47,535 bases of DNA from an uncultured Nocardioidaceae bacterium (GTDB lineage: Bacteria; Actinomycetota; Actinomycetes; Propionibacteriales; Nocardioidaceae): positions 8,420 through 55,954 of the forward strand of contig CADCUJ010000002.1 of the NCBI GenBank assembly GCA_902805855.1, given 5' to 3'. Shown here piece after piece: positions 8,104 through 16,815 of the stretch. The position numbers and the translations under genes are program-made. Numbering within the stretch: the first letter of the stretch is position 1; each line of letters begins with the position of its first letter. The notes beneath the pieces are model-generated. The model saw only the letters and a program-made list of their open reading frames with translations, did not search any database and was not told the DNA's origin.

Positions 8104-9785
8104 CCTGCGGCGCCGCGGACCTTGCGTCGCAACGTGTCCGGCGCATCGACCGTGCCACCGCTCTCGCGGATCCACTCCTCGAGGAGGGGCCGGTCCTGGT
8201 GGCACATCACCGCGACCACGTCGCCCGGTCCGGCCACCGCGACGAGGGCGACCAGAGCGTCCAACTCCGTGTCGTACGAATCAAGACCGGACGCGCCGAC
8301 TTGGGCCGCTCCTTGCCGGAACAGCTCCGCCATGGCCTCGGGCTCACGTCCGCGCAGGTACTCGTGCTTGTGCACCACCGCCACCACGTCCGCGTGCCGG
8401 CCGGCGATCTCGCCGAGCGAGCGGATCAGCTCGTCGGTGCGGTCCCCGGCGGTGCCCAGGCCGAGCAGCAGCCGCGCCCCGGGTTGTCGCAGGCCACCCA
8501 TGACCTCCAGCAGCGACTCCAGCCCCGCCTCGTTGTGCGCGAGGTCGAGCACCACGCTCACCTCGCCGAGGGAGTAGATGTTCATCCGCCCCGGGTTGTG
8601 CTCCGGGCCGGGGCGGAACGTGCGCAGACCCTCGGCGACCACCTCGGGCGCCAGGCCGACAGCCAACGCCGCCGATGCCGCGGCCAGCGCGTTCTCCACG
8701 TTGAAGCGTGCCAATCCCGCCAGCGTCATCGGGACCTCGACCACCTCGACCAGCGGGTCCGGGTCTGAGCGCGGTCCCAGCACGCTCACCCAGCCGTCGA
8801 TGACAGTGGTCGCGCGTCCGCCGGCGCCGACCACCTCGCGGAGCGCGGGTGAGTCAGCGTCCAGGGAGAAGACCCACGGCCGCGCCTTGATCACCGACCG
8901 CATCGCGAGCACCCGGGGGTCGTCGGCGTTCAGCACGCTCCATCCGGAGGGCTTGGTGATCCGGGCGACCACACCCTTGACCTCGGCGAGCTGGTCGACG
9001 GTCTCGATGCCGTGCAGCCCGAGGTGGTCGGCCGAGACGTTGGTGACCACCGAGACGTCGTTGTGGACCAGCCCGATCCCTCGCAGCAGGATGCCCCCGC
9101 GGGCGGTCTCGGTGACCGCCAGCTCGACCTCCGGGTGGGCGAGCACCCGACCGGCGCCGCTCGGGCCCGAGTAGTCGCCGGCCTCCACCAGCACCCCGTC
9201 GACGTAGATGCCGTCTGTGCTCGACCAGCCCACGTGCATCCCGTCGCAACGGGCGATGTGCGCGATCAGCCGGCTGGTCGTCGTCTTGCCGTTGGTGCCG
9301 GTCACCGCGATCACCGGCACCCGCGGCCGCAGCGTCCCGGGGGCATCGCCGGCGTCGACCGACCGCACCCGTTCGGCCGCCTTTTTGACCAGCTGCTCGA
9401 CCTCTGCGCCCGGCAGCAGGTCCAACAGCTCTGCCACCGCGTGGCCGAGCTCGCGGGCCCGTTCCCGGCGTCGCCACGGGTAGGCGACCACGAGCCGGTG
9501 CGGTTCGCTGGTGGGGCGCACCCGCACGGCCAGCCGCCCGGTGCCGGCCTCGGCGGCGGTCTGCCGCACCAGCCTGGCCACCGCCCTGGCGACGAACCGC
9601 TGCCGGAAGCCGCTGCCTGGTGCGCCCGGCCGGGGCGTGCTGGCGCCGATCTGCTCCCCGAGCCGGGTCATCAGCGACTCGTCCGCGTCGGACAACGTGG
9701 TCACGTCGAGCGTGAGCTTGATCGCCGCTCTCGGGAAGTACAGGTTCGGCCCCTCGAGCACACGCAGCTCGACCAGGGAAGGCAC
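8082..9785 (-). CDS. CphA-like Mur ligase without ATP-grasp domain
   Basis: About 567 residues. The N-terminus (LVELRVLEGPNLYFPRAAI) resembles the CphA N-domain (LETRVYRGANIW). It then passes directly to a complete Mur-ligase core: GTNGKTT at about 163-169, TETARGGIL, SADHLGLHG, LNADDP and DLAHNEAG, each with a counterpart in the neighbouring CphA. No ATP-grasp segment is present. In CphA1 the Mur domain adds Arg, so an Arg- or amino-acid-ligating role is possible but unproven. The GTG at 9785 is chosen because it avoids overlap with fabI; GTG at 9815 is the alternative and would overlap fabI by 26 bp. Confidence 0.88.
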   Translation of the reverse strand: MPSLVELRVLEGPNLYFPRAAIKLTLDVTTLSDADESLMTRLGEQIGASTPRPGAPGSGFRQRFVARAVARLVRQTAAEAGTGRLAVRVRPTSEPHRLVVAYPWRRRERARELGHAVAELLDLLPGAEVEQLVKKAAERVRSVDAGDAPGTLRPRVPVIAVTGTNGKTTTSRLIAHIARCDGMHVGWSSTDGIYVDGVLVEAGDYSGPSGAGRVLAHPEVELAVTETARGGILLRGIGLVHNDVSVVTNVSADHLGLHGIETVDQLAEVKGVVARITKPSGWSVLNADDPRVLAMRSVIKARPWVFSLDADSPALREVVGAGGRATTVIDGWVSVLGPRSDPDPLVEVVEVPMTLAGLARFNVENALAAASAALAVGLAPEVVAEGLRTFRPGPEHNPGRMNIYSLGEVSVVLDLAHNEAGLESLLEVMGGLRQPGARLLLGLGTAGDRTDELIRSLGEIAGRHADVVAVVHKHEYLRGREPEAMAELFRQGAAQVGASGLDSYDTELDALVALVAVAGPGDVVAVMCHQDRPLLEEWIRESGGTVDAPDTLRRKVRGAAGQSAGGA

Positions 9786-9789
9786 CCGG

Positions 9790-10560
9790 TCAGGCGCCCA
9801 TCGCGTGGTAGCCACCGTCGACGTGCACGATCTCCCCGGTCGTCGCGGGGAAGAAGTCCGAGAGCAGCGCCACGACCGCTCGCGCCGTCGGACCCTGGTC
9901 CTGCTCGTCCCACCCGAGCGGCGCCCGGTCGCTCCACATCGACTCCAGGTCCTCGAAACCCGGGATCGCCTTCGCGGCCAGGGTCTTCAACGGCCCGGCC
10001 GAGACCAGGTTGACCCGGATCCCGCGCGGTCCCAGGTCGCGTGCCAGGTACCGCGAGCAGGACTCGAGACCCGCCTTGGCCACGCCCATCCAGTCGTACG
10101 CCGGCCACGCGACCGTCGCGTCGAAGGTCATCGCGACCACCGCGCCGCCCGAGCTCATCAACGGCAGACATGCGGTACTCAGGGAGGCCAGGGAGTAGGC
10201 CGAGACCTGCACCGCCTGTGCGACGTCCGGCCAGGGACCCTCGAGGAACCTGCCACCGAGAAGTGTCTCGGGGTTGGCGAAAGCGATCGAGTGGACCACT
10301 CCGTCCAAACCGTCGAAGTGTTCTCCGAGCTGCTCCGGGAGTCGTTGGAGGTGTGCGTCGTCGGTGACGTCGAGCTCGATGACCGGCGCCTGCTTCGGCA
10401 GCCGGCTCACGATCCGCTTGGTGATGCCGAGCGCGCGGCCGAAGTTGGAGACCACGACGTCGGCCCCCTGCTCCTGGGCCGCCCGGGCCACCGCGAAACC
10501 GATGGAGCTGTCCATGGTCACCCCCGCGACCAGGATCCGTTTTCCTTCGAGAATCCCCAT
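9790..10560 (-). CDS. fabI: Enoyl-[acyl-carrier-protein] reductase (NADH), InhA/FabI type
   Basis: This 256-residue enzyme reduces trans-2-enoyl-ACP in the last step of fatty acid elongation. The divergent FabI nucleotide motif is GVTMDSSIGFAVA, and the catalytic YDWMGVAK gives Tyr155 and Lys162 with the Tyr-x6-Lys spacing of enoyl reductases. Ser91 in VVHSIAF corresponds to InhA Ser94, the position known for isoniazid resistance, and is unchanged. It lies 17 bp downstream of fabG, the same order as mabA-inhA in mycobacteria, so the two form one operon. Confidence 0.95.
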   Translation of the reverse strand: MGILEGKRILVAGVTMDSSIGFAVARAAQEQGADVVVSNFGRALGITKRIVSRLPKQAPVIELDVTDDAHLQRLPEQLGEHFDGLDGVVHSIAFANPETLLGGRFLEGPWPDVAQAVQVSAYSLASLSTACLPLMSSGGAVVAMTFDATVAWPAYDWMGVAKAGLESCSRYLARDLGPRGIRVNLVSAGPLKTLAAKAIPGFEDLESMWSDRAPLGWDEQDQGPTARAVVALLSDFFPATTGEIVHVDGGYHAMGA

Positions 10561-10577
10561 GTCCGTCGTACTCCTCC

Positions 10578-11363
<786 letters not shown>

Positions 11364-11375
11364 TCAACGCCCGAC

Positions 11376-11588
11376 TCAGTCGTCCTCCAGCCGGAAGCCC
11401 AGCTTGAGGCCGACCTGGAAGTGCTCGACCGCGTCGTCCTTCACCTGCCCCCGGACCTGGGTGACCTCGAACCAGTCGAGGTGTCGCAGGGTACGCGCGG
11501 CCCGTTCGATGCCGTTGCGGATGGCCTGGTCGACGCCATCCGGAGAGGTGCCGACGATCTCGGTGACACGGTACGTGCGGTCGGTCAT
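11376..11588 (-). CDS. Dodecin family flavin-binding protein
   Basis: A 70-residue protein of dodecin length. It begins RTYRVTEIVGTSPDGVDQAI, the usual dodecin entry, and carries the core Trp in LRHLDWFEVTQVRG, the residue that stacks on flavin in the dodecameric shell. Dodecins store or buffer FMN/FAD and related flavins. The ATG at 11588 follows GGAAGGCAGG. It lies upstream of fabG on the same strand, but fabG has its own promoter, so it may be a separate unit. Confidence 0.92.
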   Translation of the reverse strand: MTDRTYRVTEIVGTSPDGVDQAIRNGIERAARTLRHLDWFEVTQVRGQVKDDAVEHFQVGLKLGFRLEDD

Positions 11589-11688
11589 GGCTGGTCCTGC
11601 CTTCCGGTGGTGGATGGCCCGTGCTCGTCGTGGGCCGCTCCGATGCTAGTGCGACGCTGCGCCGTGCGGCGGGCTACCAGGGTCGACG

Positions 11689-11694
11689 TACCGT
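11689..11694 (+). promoter_or_regulatory. Leaderless-type -10 element of the DUF3099 gene
   Basis: TACCGT lies 7 nt before the ATG at 11702. Confidence 0.45.
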
Positions 11695-11701
11695 GGTAGC
11701 C

Positions 11702-11998
11702 ATGGCGCGCAAGGAGCCCGACGCGATTCGGATCACCAGCGCGACGCGCAGTCATGGTGAGGACATCAGCCGCCGCCAGCGCAGGTACCTGTTCTCGATG
11801 GCGATCCGCACGCTGTGCTTCGTGCTGGCCGTCGTGTTCGCCGGCGGGGTGCTGATGTGGTTGTTCATCGCCGCGTCGTTCGTGCTGCCGTACGTGGCCG
11901 TGGTTGCCGCCAACGCGGGCTCGTCGCCGGACACCGGTGGCCCGGAACCGTTCGCCCCGGAGCCCACCCGCGGTGCCCTCGAGCCGCCCCCTCGCTAG
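11702..11998 (+). CDS. DUF3099 family membrane protein
   Basis: A 98-residue protein. The N-terminus (DAIRITSATRSHGEDISRRQRRYLFSM; see the 20 residues from Asp6) has the DUF3099 pattern of a conserved Thr/Ser stretch followed by basic residues. Two hydrophobic helices follow at about 37-57 (TLCFVLAVVFAGGVLMWLF) and 58-75. The C-terminal tail is Pro-rich and probably disordered. The role of DUF3099 is unknown. ATG 11702 is chosen over upstream in-frame starts because of the -10 hexamer 7 nt ahead. Confidence 0.8.
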   Translation: MARKEPDAIRITSATRSHGEDISRRQRRYLFSMAIRTLCFVLAVVFAGGVLMWLFIAASFVLPYVAVVAANAGSSPDTGGPEPFAPEPTRGALEPPPR

Positions 11999-12125
11999 CG
12001 CTGGTCCAGACCTCTGCGCGACTACCGGCGAGTACACCGAGGTGTCGTTCCCCCGGCTCACCACGCATGTCACACTCCGGGTAAGCGCGGGCCCAGCCTC
12101 CCCCGTCTGGGTTCGCGCCCATGAC

Positions 12126-12131
12126 TAGTCT
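12126..12131 (+). promoter_or_regulatory. Leaderless-type -10 element of the Cys-containing small gene
   Basis: TAGTCT lies 7 nt before the ATG at 12139. It overlaps the region that an earlier start at 12121 would translate, which argues for the later start. Confidence 0.5.
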
Positions 12132-12138
12132 TCGTCGC

Positions 12139-12345
12139 ATGCCCCTCACCTGTTCTGCGAAGGGCTGCCAGGACCCGGCGGCGTGGTCCCTGCTGTGGAA
12201 CAACCCCAAGATCCACTCGCCCGAGCGGCGCAAGACCTGGTTGGCGTGCGAGAACCACCGCGACAGCCTCGGCGACTTCTTGCGGGCCCGCGGCTTCCTG
12301 CGCGACGTGGAGCCGGTCGAGCCGGGCTCAGCCGCCGATGGCTGA
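12139..12345 (+). CDS. Small conserved actinobacterial protein with Cys/His (possible zinc-binding)
   Basis: A 68-residue protein. MPLTCSAKGCQDPAAWSLLW has two Cys five residues apart, and KTWLACENHRDSLGDFL has a third Cys with a nearby His, so a Cys3-His zinc site is plausible. Databases often call such proteins acetone carboxylase, which the sequence does not support. The gene overlaps the convergent moaA by 18 bp. The first in-frame ATG at 12121 is rejected because the likely -10 hexamer lies between the two starts. Confidence 0.75.
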   Translation: MPLTCSAKGCQDPAAWSLLWNNPKIHSPERRKTWLACENHRDSLGDFLRARGFLRDVEPVEPGSAADG

Positions 12346-13326
12346 CATCGGCCGGGTGGGCTGCAGGAACGAGAGGTCGTCGATGCCGTGACCGGGCCGC
12401 TTGGTGAGCATCGCTGCTCGCCACCGCTCGGCGATCTCTCCGTCGGCAGCGCCGGCGCGCAGCGAGGAGCGGAGGTCTGACTCCTCGCGGGCGAACAGAC
12501 AGTTGCGCACCTGTCCGTCCGCAGTCAGCCGAACCCTGTCGCAGTCGCCGCAGAACGGCCGGGTCACCGACGCGATCACCCCGACCGTGGCAGGTCCGCC
12601 GTCGACCAGGAACAGCTCAGCCGGTGCACTGCCCCGCGGCTCCTCGGCCGGGTCGAGCCGGAACGCCCCGCGCAGCGCGTCGAAGATCTCCTCCGCGGTC
12701 ACCATCGTGTCCCGGCGCCACCCGTGCTGTGCGTCGAGCGGCATCTGCTCGATGAAGCGCAGCTGGTAGCCCTTGTCGATGCACCACCGGAGCAGCTCGG
12801 GGGCATGAGCGTCGTTGACGCCGCGGAGCAGCACCGCGTTCACCTTGACCGGGCCGAGCCCGGCCGCCTGCGCGGCTTCGAGGCCGGCGACCACGTCGTC
12901 GAGGCGGTCGCGTCGGGTGATCTCCTGGAACTGGTCGCGACGCACGGTGTCCAGGCTGACGTTGACCCGGTCCAGCCCTGCCTCGGCCAGGGCGCGCGCC
13001 GTGCGAGCGAGTCCCAGGGCGTTGGTGGTCAGCGAGGTCTCCGGCCGTGGCCGCAGCTCGGTGGTGCGTCGGACGATGTCGACCAGTCCGCGGCGTACCA
13101 GCGGCTCGCCACCGGTGAACCGCACCTCGCGGATGCCGAGCCGTTCCACGCCGATCCTCACCAGGCGCACGACCTCGTCGTCGGTGAGTGTCTCCTCCGA
13201 GGGCAGCCAGTCCAGGCCCTCGGCCGGCATGCAATAAGAGCACCGCAGGTTGCACCGGTCGGTCAGCGAGACCCGCAGGTCGGTCGCCGTGCGGCCGAAG
13301 TCGTCGACCAGTGCCCCAGTGCTCAC
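12328..13326 (-). CDS. moaA: GTP 3',8-cyclase (molybdenum cofactor synthesis)
   Basis: This 332-residue radical-SAM enzyme converts GTP to 3',8-cyclo-7,8-dihydro-GTP, the first step of molybdopterin synthesis. The radical SAM cluster motif CNLRCSYC has Cys25, Cys29 and Cys32. The C-terminal second cluster motif is present in FCGDCDRVR with a further Cys in VRNCLF, and the protein ends in the conserved Gly-Gly tail (SAIGG). No other moa gene lies nearby. The GTG start is 6 nt after TAGACT, back to back with the SURF1 promoter. Confidence 0.95.
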   Translation of the reverse strand: MSTGALVDDFGRTATDLRVSLTDRCNLRCSYCMPAEGLDWLPSEETLTDDEVVRLVRIGVERLGIREVRFTGGEPLVRRGLVDIVRRTTELRPRPETSLTTNALGLARTARALAEAGLDRVNVSLDTVRRDQFQEITRRDRLDDVVAGLEAAQAAGLGPVKVNAVLLRGVNDAHAPELLRWCIDKGYQLRFIEQMPLDAQHGWRRDTMVTAEEIFDALRGAFRLDPAEEPRGSAPAELFLVDGGPATVGVIASVTRPFCGDCDRVRLTADGQVRNCLFAREESDLRSSLRAGAADGEIAERWRAAMLTKRPGHGIDDLSFLQPTRPMSAIGG

Positions 13327-13332
13327 CGGGAC

Positions 13333-13360
13333 AGTCTAGGTGGAATCCCGCGACTACGCT
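13333..13360. promoter_or_regulatory. Divergent leaderless-type promoters of moaA and SURF1
   Basis: Minus-strand TAGACT (13338-13333) lies 6 nt before the moaA GTG. Plus-strand TACGCT (13355-13360) lies 6 nt before the SURF1 GTG at 13367. Confidence 0.5.
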
Positions 13361-13366
13361 CTTGAC

Positions 13367-14230
13367 GTGCGGTTCCTCTTCACCCGGCGGTGGGTCCTGT
13401 TCGCGGTCGCCGTCGCCCTGCTGGCGCTGCTCGCCTATCGGCTCGGCGAGTGGCAGTTCGGCCGGCTCGAGGAGCGGGAGGCAAGCAACCGGGTCGTCGA
13501 GGAGAACCTGGGTGTCCGTCCGACTCCGGTCGCCCGGCTGCTCTCCCCCGACCGGCCGGTCGCCCCTGGGCTGGAGTGGCGGCGGGTCAGCGCCGCCGGG
13601 ACCTACGACCGGGACGAGACGGTGATCGTGCGCTACCAGACCCGCGACGGCCGGTCCGGGGTCGACGCGGTCGTCCCGCTGGTCACCGGGTCGGGCACGG
13701 CGCTGCTGGTGAACCGCGGCTGGGCGCCGACCGACAATGTCGGCACCACGACGACCGATGTGCCCGCTCCCCCCTCCGGTGAGGTGAGCGTGGTCGGCTG
13801 GGTTCGCGCGGACGCGACCGGCGACTCCGCGCAGGTCGCAGACCGGTCCACCCGCGCGGTGTCCAGCGCCGAGATCGGCCGCACGCTTGAGGCCCCGGTC
13901 TTCCGCGGCTTCGTCGAGCTGCAGAGCGAGTCGCCGAAACCGGCCGAGCCGATGGTGCGGGCCGAGACCCCGGACCTCGGCGAGGGGCCGCATTTCTTCT
14001 ACGGCCTGCAGTGGTGGTTCTTCGCCGCGCTGGCGATCTTCGGCTTCGGCTACCTGGCCTGGGACGAGCGGCGCGGGGCTCAGGGACAGGACCGACGACG
14101 ACGTCCCCGTCGGCGTCAGAGGGCGCGGGTCATCCCCCCGTCGACCGGCAGCATGCACCCGGTCAGGAACGAGGCCGCGGGTGAGAGCAGGAAGGCGGCT
14201 GCTCGGCCGAACTCGTCGGGTCGCCCGTAA
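13367..14230 (+). CDS. SURF1 family cytochrome oxidase assembly protein
   Basis: A 287-residue protein with the SURF1 topology. One membrane helix lies at about 8-28 (WVLFAVAVALLALLAY), followed by the conserved LGEWQFGRL. A long external domain contains the family signature LLVNRGWAP. A second helix (WWFFAALAIFGFGYLAW) follows HFFYGLQW. SURF1 helps insert heme A in cytochrome aa3 oxidase; ctaA and ctaB lie at the other end of the window. The Arg-rich C-terminal tail of about 53 residues runs 115 bp into the convergent SDR gene. GTG 13367 is preferred over GTG 13340 because the -10 hexamer lies between them. Confidence 0.88.
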   Translation: MRFLFTRRWVLFAVAVALLALLAYRLGEWQFGRLEEREASNRVVEENLGVRPTPVARLLSPDRPVAPGLEWRRVSAAGTYDRDETVIVRYQTRDGRSGVDAVVPLVTGSGTALLVNRGWAPTDNVGTTTTDVPAPPSGEVSVVGWVRADATGDSAQVADRSTRAVSSAEIGRTLEAPVFRGFVELQSESPKPAEPMVRAETPDLGEGPHFFYGLQWWFFAALAIFGFGYLAWDERRGAQGQDRRRRPRRRQRARVIPPSTGSMHPVRNEAAGESRKAAARPNSSGRP

Positions 14231-14871
14231 CGCCGCAGCGGGATCCGCTGTTCGTGGGCCTCTCGGGCGGCCTCCGGGTCCTCGCTCTGAGCGTCCAGCT
14301 CTCGGACCCGCGCGGTATCCACCCGTCCCGGCAGCAGGCCGTTCACCCGGATCCCGCGAGGGCCGAGCTCGTCGGCCATCGACTTCGCGGCCATCGCCAG
14401 CCCGGGCCGGAGCCCGTTGGAGGTGCCCAGCCCGTCCAGCGGCGCCTTCACCGACGTGGAGAGCACGAACGCCAGCGAACCGCCCTCGCCGAGCACCCTG
14501 GCGATGTCGCGGCCGAGCCGCAGCGCGCCGAGGAAGACCGTCTGGTAGGCGGCAGTCCAGTCCCCGTCGTCCAGCGCCATCACCGGGCCGGGCGTCGGGC
14601 CGCCGACCGAGATCAGCGCCCCGTCCAGCCGGCCGAACCGCTCGTGAGCAGCCGCAATCAGGATCTCGGGAGTGGCCGGCTCGGCGTTGTCGGCGACCAC
14701 ACCGGTGGCTGCGTCACCGAGGTCGGCGAGCGCCGCGTCGAGCGCGGCCTGGCTGCGCCCGGAGATCACCACCCGGGCGCCCTCCTGGACCAGCACGTCA
14801 GCCGTGGCGCGGCCGAGCCCGCTGCTCGCTCCGGTCAGGATGAACGCACGCTCCGCGAGTCCGAGGTCCAT
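14116..14871 (-). CDS. SDR family oxidoreductase lacking the canonical Tyr
   Basis: A 251-residue Rossmann-fold short-chain dehydrogenase. The NAD(P) motif is TGASSGLG at 13-20, the Ser region is LSTS at 137-140, and the conserved Lys is Lys163 in AMAAK. The residue four before that Lys, normally the catalytic Tyr, is Ala159, within SNGLRPGLAMAAK. I know a subfamily with this SN..RPG pattern, so this looks like an established atypical group rather than recent damage. The end, TGCMLPVDGGMTRAL, is a normal SDR C-terminus. The substrate is unknown. Its 3' end overlaps SURF1 in antisense. Confidence 0.85.
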   Translation of the reverse strand: MDLGLAERAFILTGASSGLGRATADVLVQEGARVVISGRSQAALDAALADLGDAATGVVADNAEPATPEILIAAAHERFGRLDGALISVGGPTPGPVMALDDGDWTAAYQTVFLGALRLGRDIARVLGEGGSLAFVLSTSVKAPLDGLGTSNGLRPGLAMAAKSMADELGPRGIRVNGLLPGRVDTARVRELDAQSEDPEAAREAHEQRIPLRRYGRPDEFGRAAAFLLSPAASFLTGCMLPVDGGMTRAL

Positions 14872-14897
14872 CCCGCCATCTTGCCGGACCCTCGACG

Positions 14898-16772
14898 TCA
14901 GGCGGTGCGCGCTCCCGCGAACTGGGTCTCGTAGAGGTCGGCGTACAGGCCGCCTTCGGCCAGCAGCCCGGCGTGGCTGCCGGCCTGCACCACGCGCCCC
15001 TCGTCGACGACCAGGATCAGGTCGGCGTTGCGGATGGTGGAGAGCCGGTGCGCGATGACCAGCGAGGTGCGGCCCTCCAGCGCCCGGTCGAGCGCGCGCT
15101 GCACCGCTACCTCCGACTCCGAGTCCAGGTGAGCGGTCGCCTCGTCGAGCACGACGATCGAGGGGGCCTTCAGCAACAGCCGCGCGATCGCCAGCCGCTG
15201 GCGCTCACCGCCGGAGAGGCGGTAGCCGCGGTCGCCCACGACGGTGTCGAGGCCGTCGGGGAGCATGGAGACGAGCGTCTTGATCTGCGCCGCCTCGAGC
15301 GCGTCCCAGATCTGCTGGTCGGTGGCGTCCGGTCGCGCGTACTGGAGGTTCACGCGGATGGTGTCGTGGAACATGTGCGCGTCCTGGGTGACGTACCCCA
15401 CCGCGTCCTCCAACGACTGCAGGGTGAGGTCACGCACGTCGTGGCCGTCGACGCGGACGGCGCCCGAGGTCACGTCGTACAACCGCGCGACCAGGTGGGT
15501 GATCGTGGTCTTGCCGGCTCCCGAGGGCCCGACGAGGGCGACCATCTGACCTGGTGCCGCGGTGAAGCTGATGTCGCGGAGCACCAGGCCGTTGTCCCGC
15601 GACTCAGTGCGCGCCACCGCCTCCAGGCTCGCCAGCGACACCTCGTCGGCGCGCGGGTAGCGGAACGCGACGTGGTCGAACTCGACGGTGGCCGCGGCCC
15701 GGGACAGGGGTACGGCGCCCGGCTTCTCACTGATCATCGACGGCAGGTCGATCACCTCGAAGACCCGCTCGAAGCTGACCAGCGCCGTCATCACGTCGAT
15801 CCGGACGTTGGAGAGCCCCTGCAGCGGACCGAGCAGGCGAAGCAGCAGGGTGGTCAGGGCGATCAGGACCCCGACCGTGAGCGTGCCGTCGATGGCCAGG
15901 TGGCCGCCGACGCCGTACACCAGTGCCGTGGCCAGTGCGGGGATCAACATCAGGCTCGCGCCGAAGACCCTGGTGATCAGCGCGATGCGGACGCCGAGAT
16001 CGCGGACCAGTCCCGCCTTGCGCGCGAAGGTGGCGTCCTCCTCCTCGCGGCGTCCGAACAGCTTGAGCAGCATCGCGCCGCCGACGTTGAACCGCTCGGT
16101 CATGTTGTTGCCGAGGTCGGCGTTGCCCTCCATCTGCTCGCGGGTCAGGCCGGACAGCTTGGTGCCGACCCAGCGCGAGGCGAGGAGCAGGATCGGGAAC
16201 AGCATCAGGCAGAGCAAGGTGACCCGCCAGCTCAGGAAGAACATCGCGATCCCCACCACCACGACGCTGATGGAGTTCGAGACGGTGCTGGACAGGGTGG
16301 AGGTGAACGCGCGTTGAGCGCCGATCACGTCGTTGTTGAGCCGAGAGACCAGTGCGCCGGTCTGGGTGCGGGTGAAGAACGCCAGCGGCATCCGCTGCAC
16401 GTGACCGAAGACCTGAGTGCGCAGGTCGTAGATCAGTCCCTCGCCGATGCGTGAGGAGAGGTACCCCTGGCCGAGGGCGAGCAGCGCGTTGAGGATCGCG
16501 ACGCCGGCGATGCCGAGCGCGAGCCAGGTGACCAGCGCGGAGTCACCTTGCAGGATCCCGTCGTCCACGATCCGTTGGACGAGCAGCGGGGTGACCACGA
16601 CCATCGCCGCGTCCACCACCACCAGCACGAGGAACAACGCGATGACTGACTTGTGCGGGTGGGCGAACCCGACCACTCGGCGGACCGTGTCGCGGGCGAG
16701 GCGCTGGGTCGCGACGCTGCGGTCGGTGCGCAGGTTGCGCCAGGCGGGGCCCATGCCGGAGTGCATCGACAC
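14898..16772 (-). CDS. ABC exporter half-transporter (membrane domain plus ATPase)
   Basis: A 624-residue type IV ABC exporter. Residues of about 40-330 hold six membrane helices (VIALFLVLVVVDAAMVVVTP, ISVVVVGIAMFFLSW, LMLIPALATALVYGVGG). The ATPase follows with Walker A GPSGAGKTT, signature LSGGERQRLAIARL and Walker B VVLDEATAHLD. It probably acts as a homodimer exporting a drug, lipid or other hydrophobic compound; the substrate cannot be read from sequence. The start at 16772 has a close in-frame alternative (Met3). It lies 43 bp downstream of the enoyl-CoA hydratase gene on the same strand. Confidence 0.93.
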   Translation of the reverse strand: MSMHSGMGPAWRNLRTDRSVATQRLARDTVRRVVGFAHPHKSVIALFLVLVVVDAAMVVVTPLLVQRIVDDGILQGDSALVTWLALGIAGVAILNALLALGQGYLSSRIGEGLIYDLRTQVFGHVQRMPLAFFTRTQTGALVSRLNNDVIGAQRAFTSTLSSTVSNSISVVVVGIAMFFLSWRVTLLCLMLFPILLLASRWVGTKLSGLTREQMEGNADLGNNMTERFNVGGAMLLKLFGRREEEDATFARKAGLVRDLGVRIALITRVFGASLMLIPALATALVYGVGGHLAIDGTLTVGVLIALTTLLLRLLGPLQGLSNVRIDVMTALVSFERVFEVIDLPSMISEKPGAVPLSRAAATVEFDHVAFRYPRADEVSLASLEAVARTESRDNGLVLRDISFTAAPGQMVALVGPSGAGKTTITHLVARLYDVTSGAVRVDGHDVRDLTLQSLEDAVGYVTQDAHMFHDTIRVNLQYARPDATDQQIWDALEAAQIKTLVSMLPDGLDTVVGDRGYRLSGGERQRLAIARLLLKAPSIVVLDEATAHLDSESEVAVQRALDRALEGRTSLVIAHRLSTIRNADLILVVDEGRVVQAGSHAGLLAEGGLYADLYETQFAGARTA

Positions 16773-16815
16773 GAGGCCCTCCTCTCCCGCCGCTGCTTAG
16801 CGGTACGCCGCCTGC

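Noticed and set aside
9786-9815. Earlier GTG start for the CphA-like Mur ligase
   Set aside because: It would overlap fabI by 26 bp and adds residues not seen in the CphA N-domain; it cannot be fully excluded.
13340-13366. Earlier GTG start for SURF1
   Set aside because: The likely -10 hexamer lies between this codon and the GTG at 13367, and the extra residues are not part of the family fold.
14973-16454. Plus-strand 493-codon frame
   Set aside because: Antisense shadow of the ABC exporter, rich in Gln, Arg and Asp with no recognisable fold.
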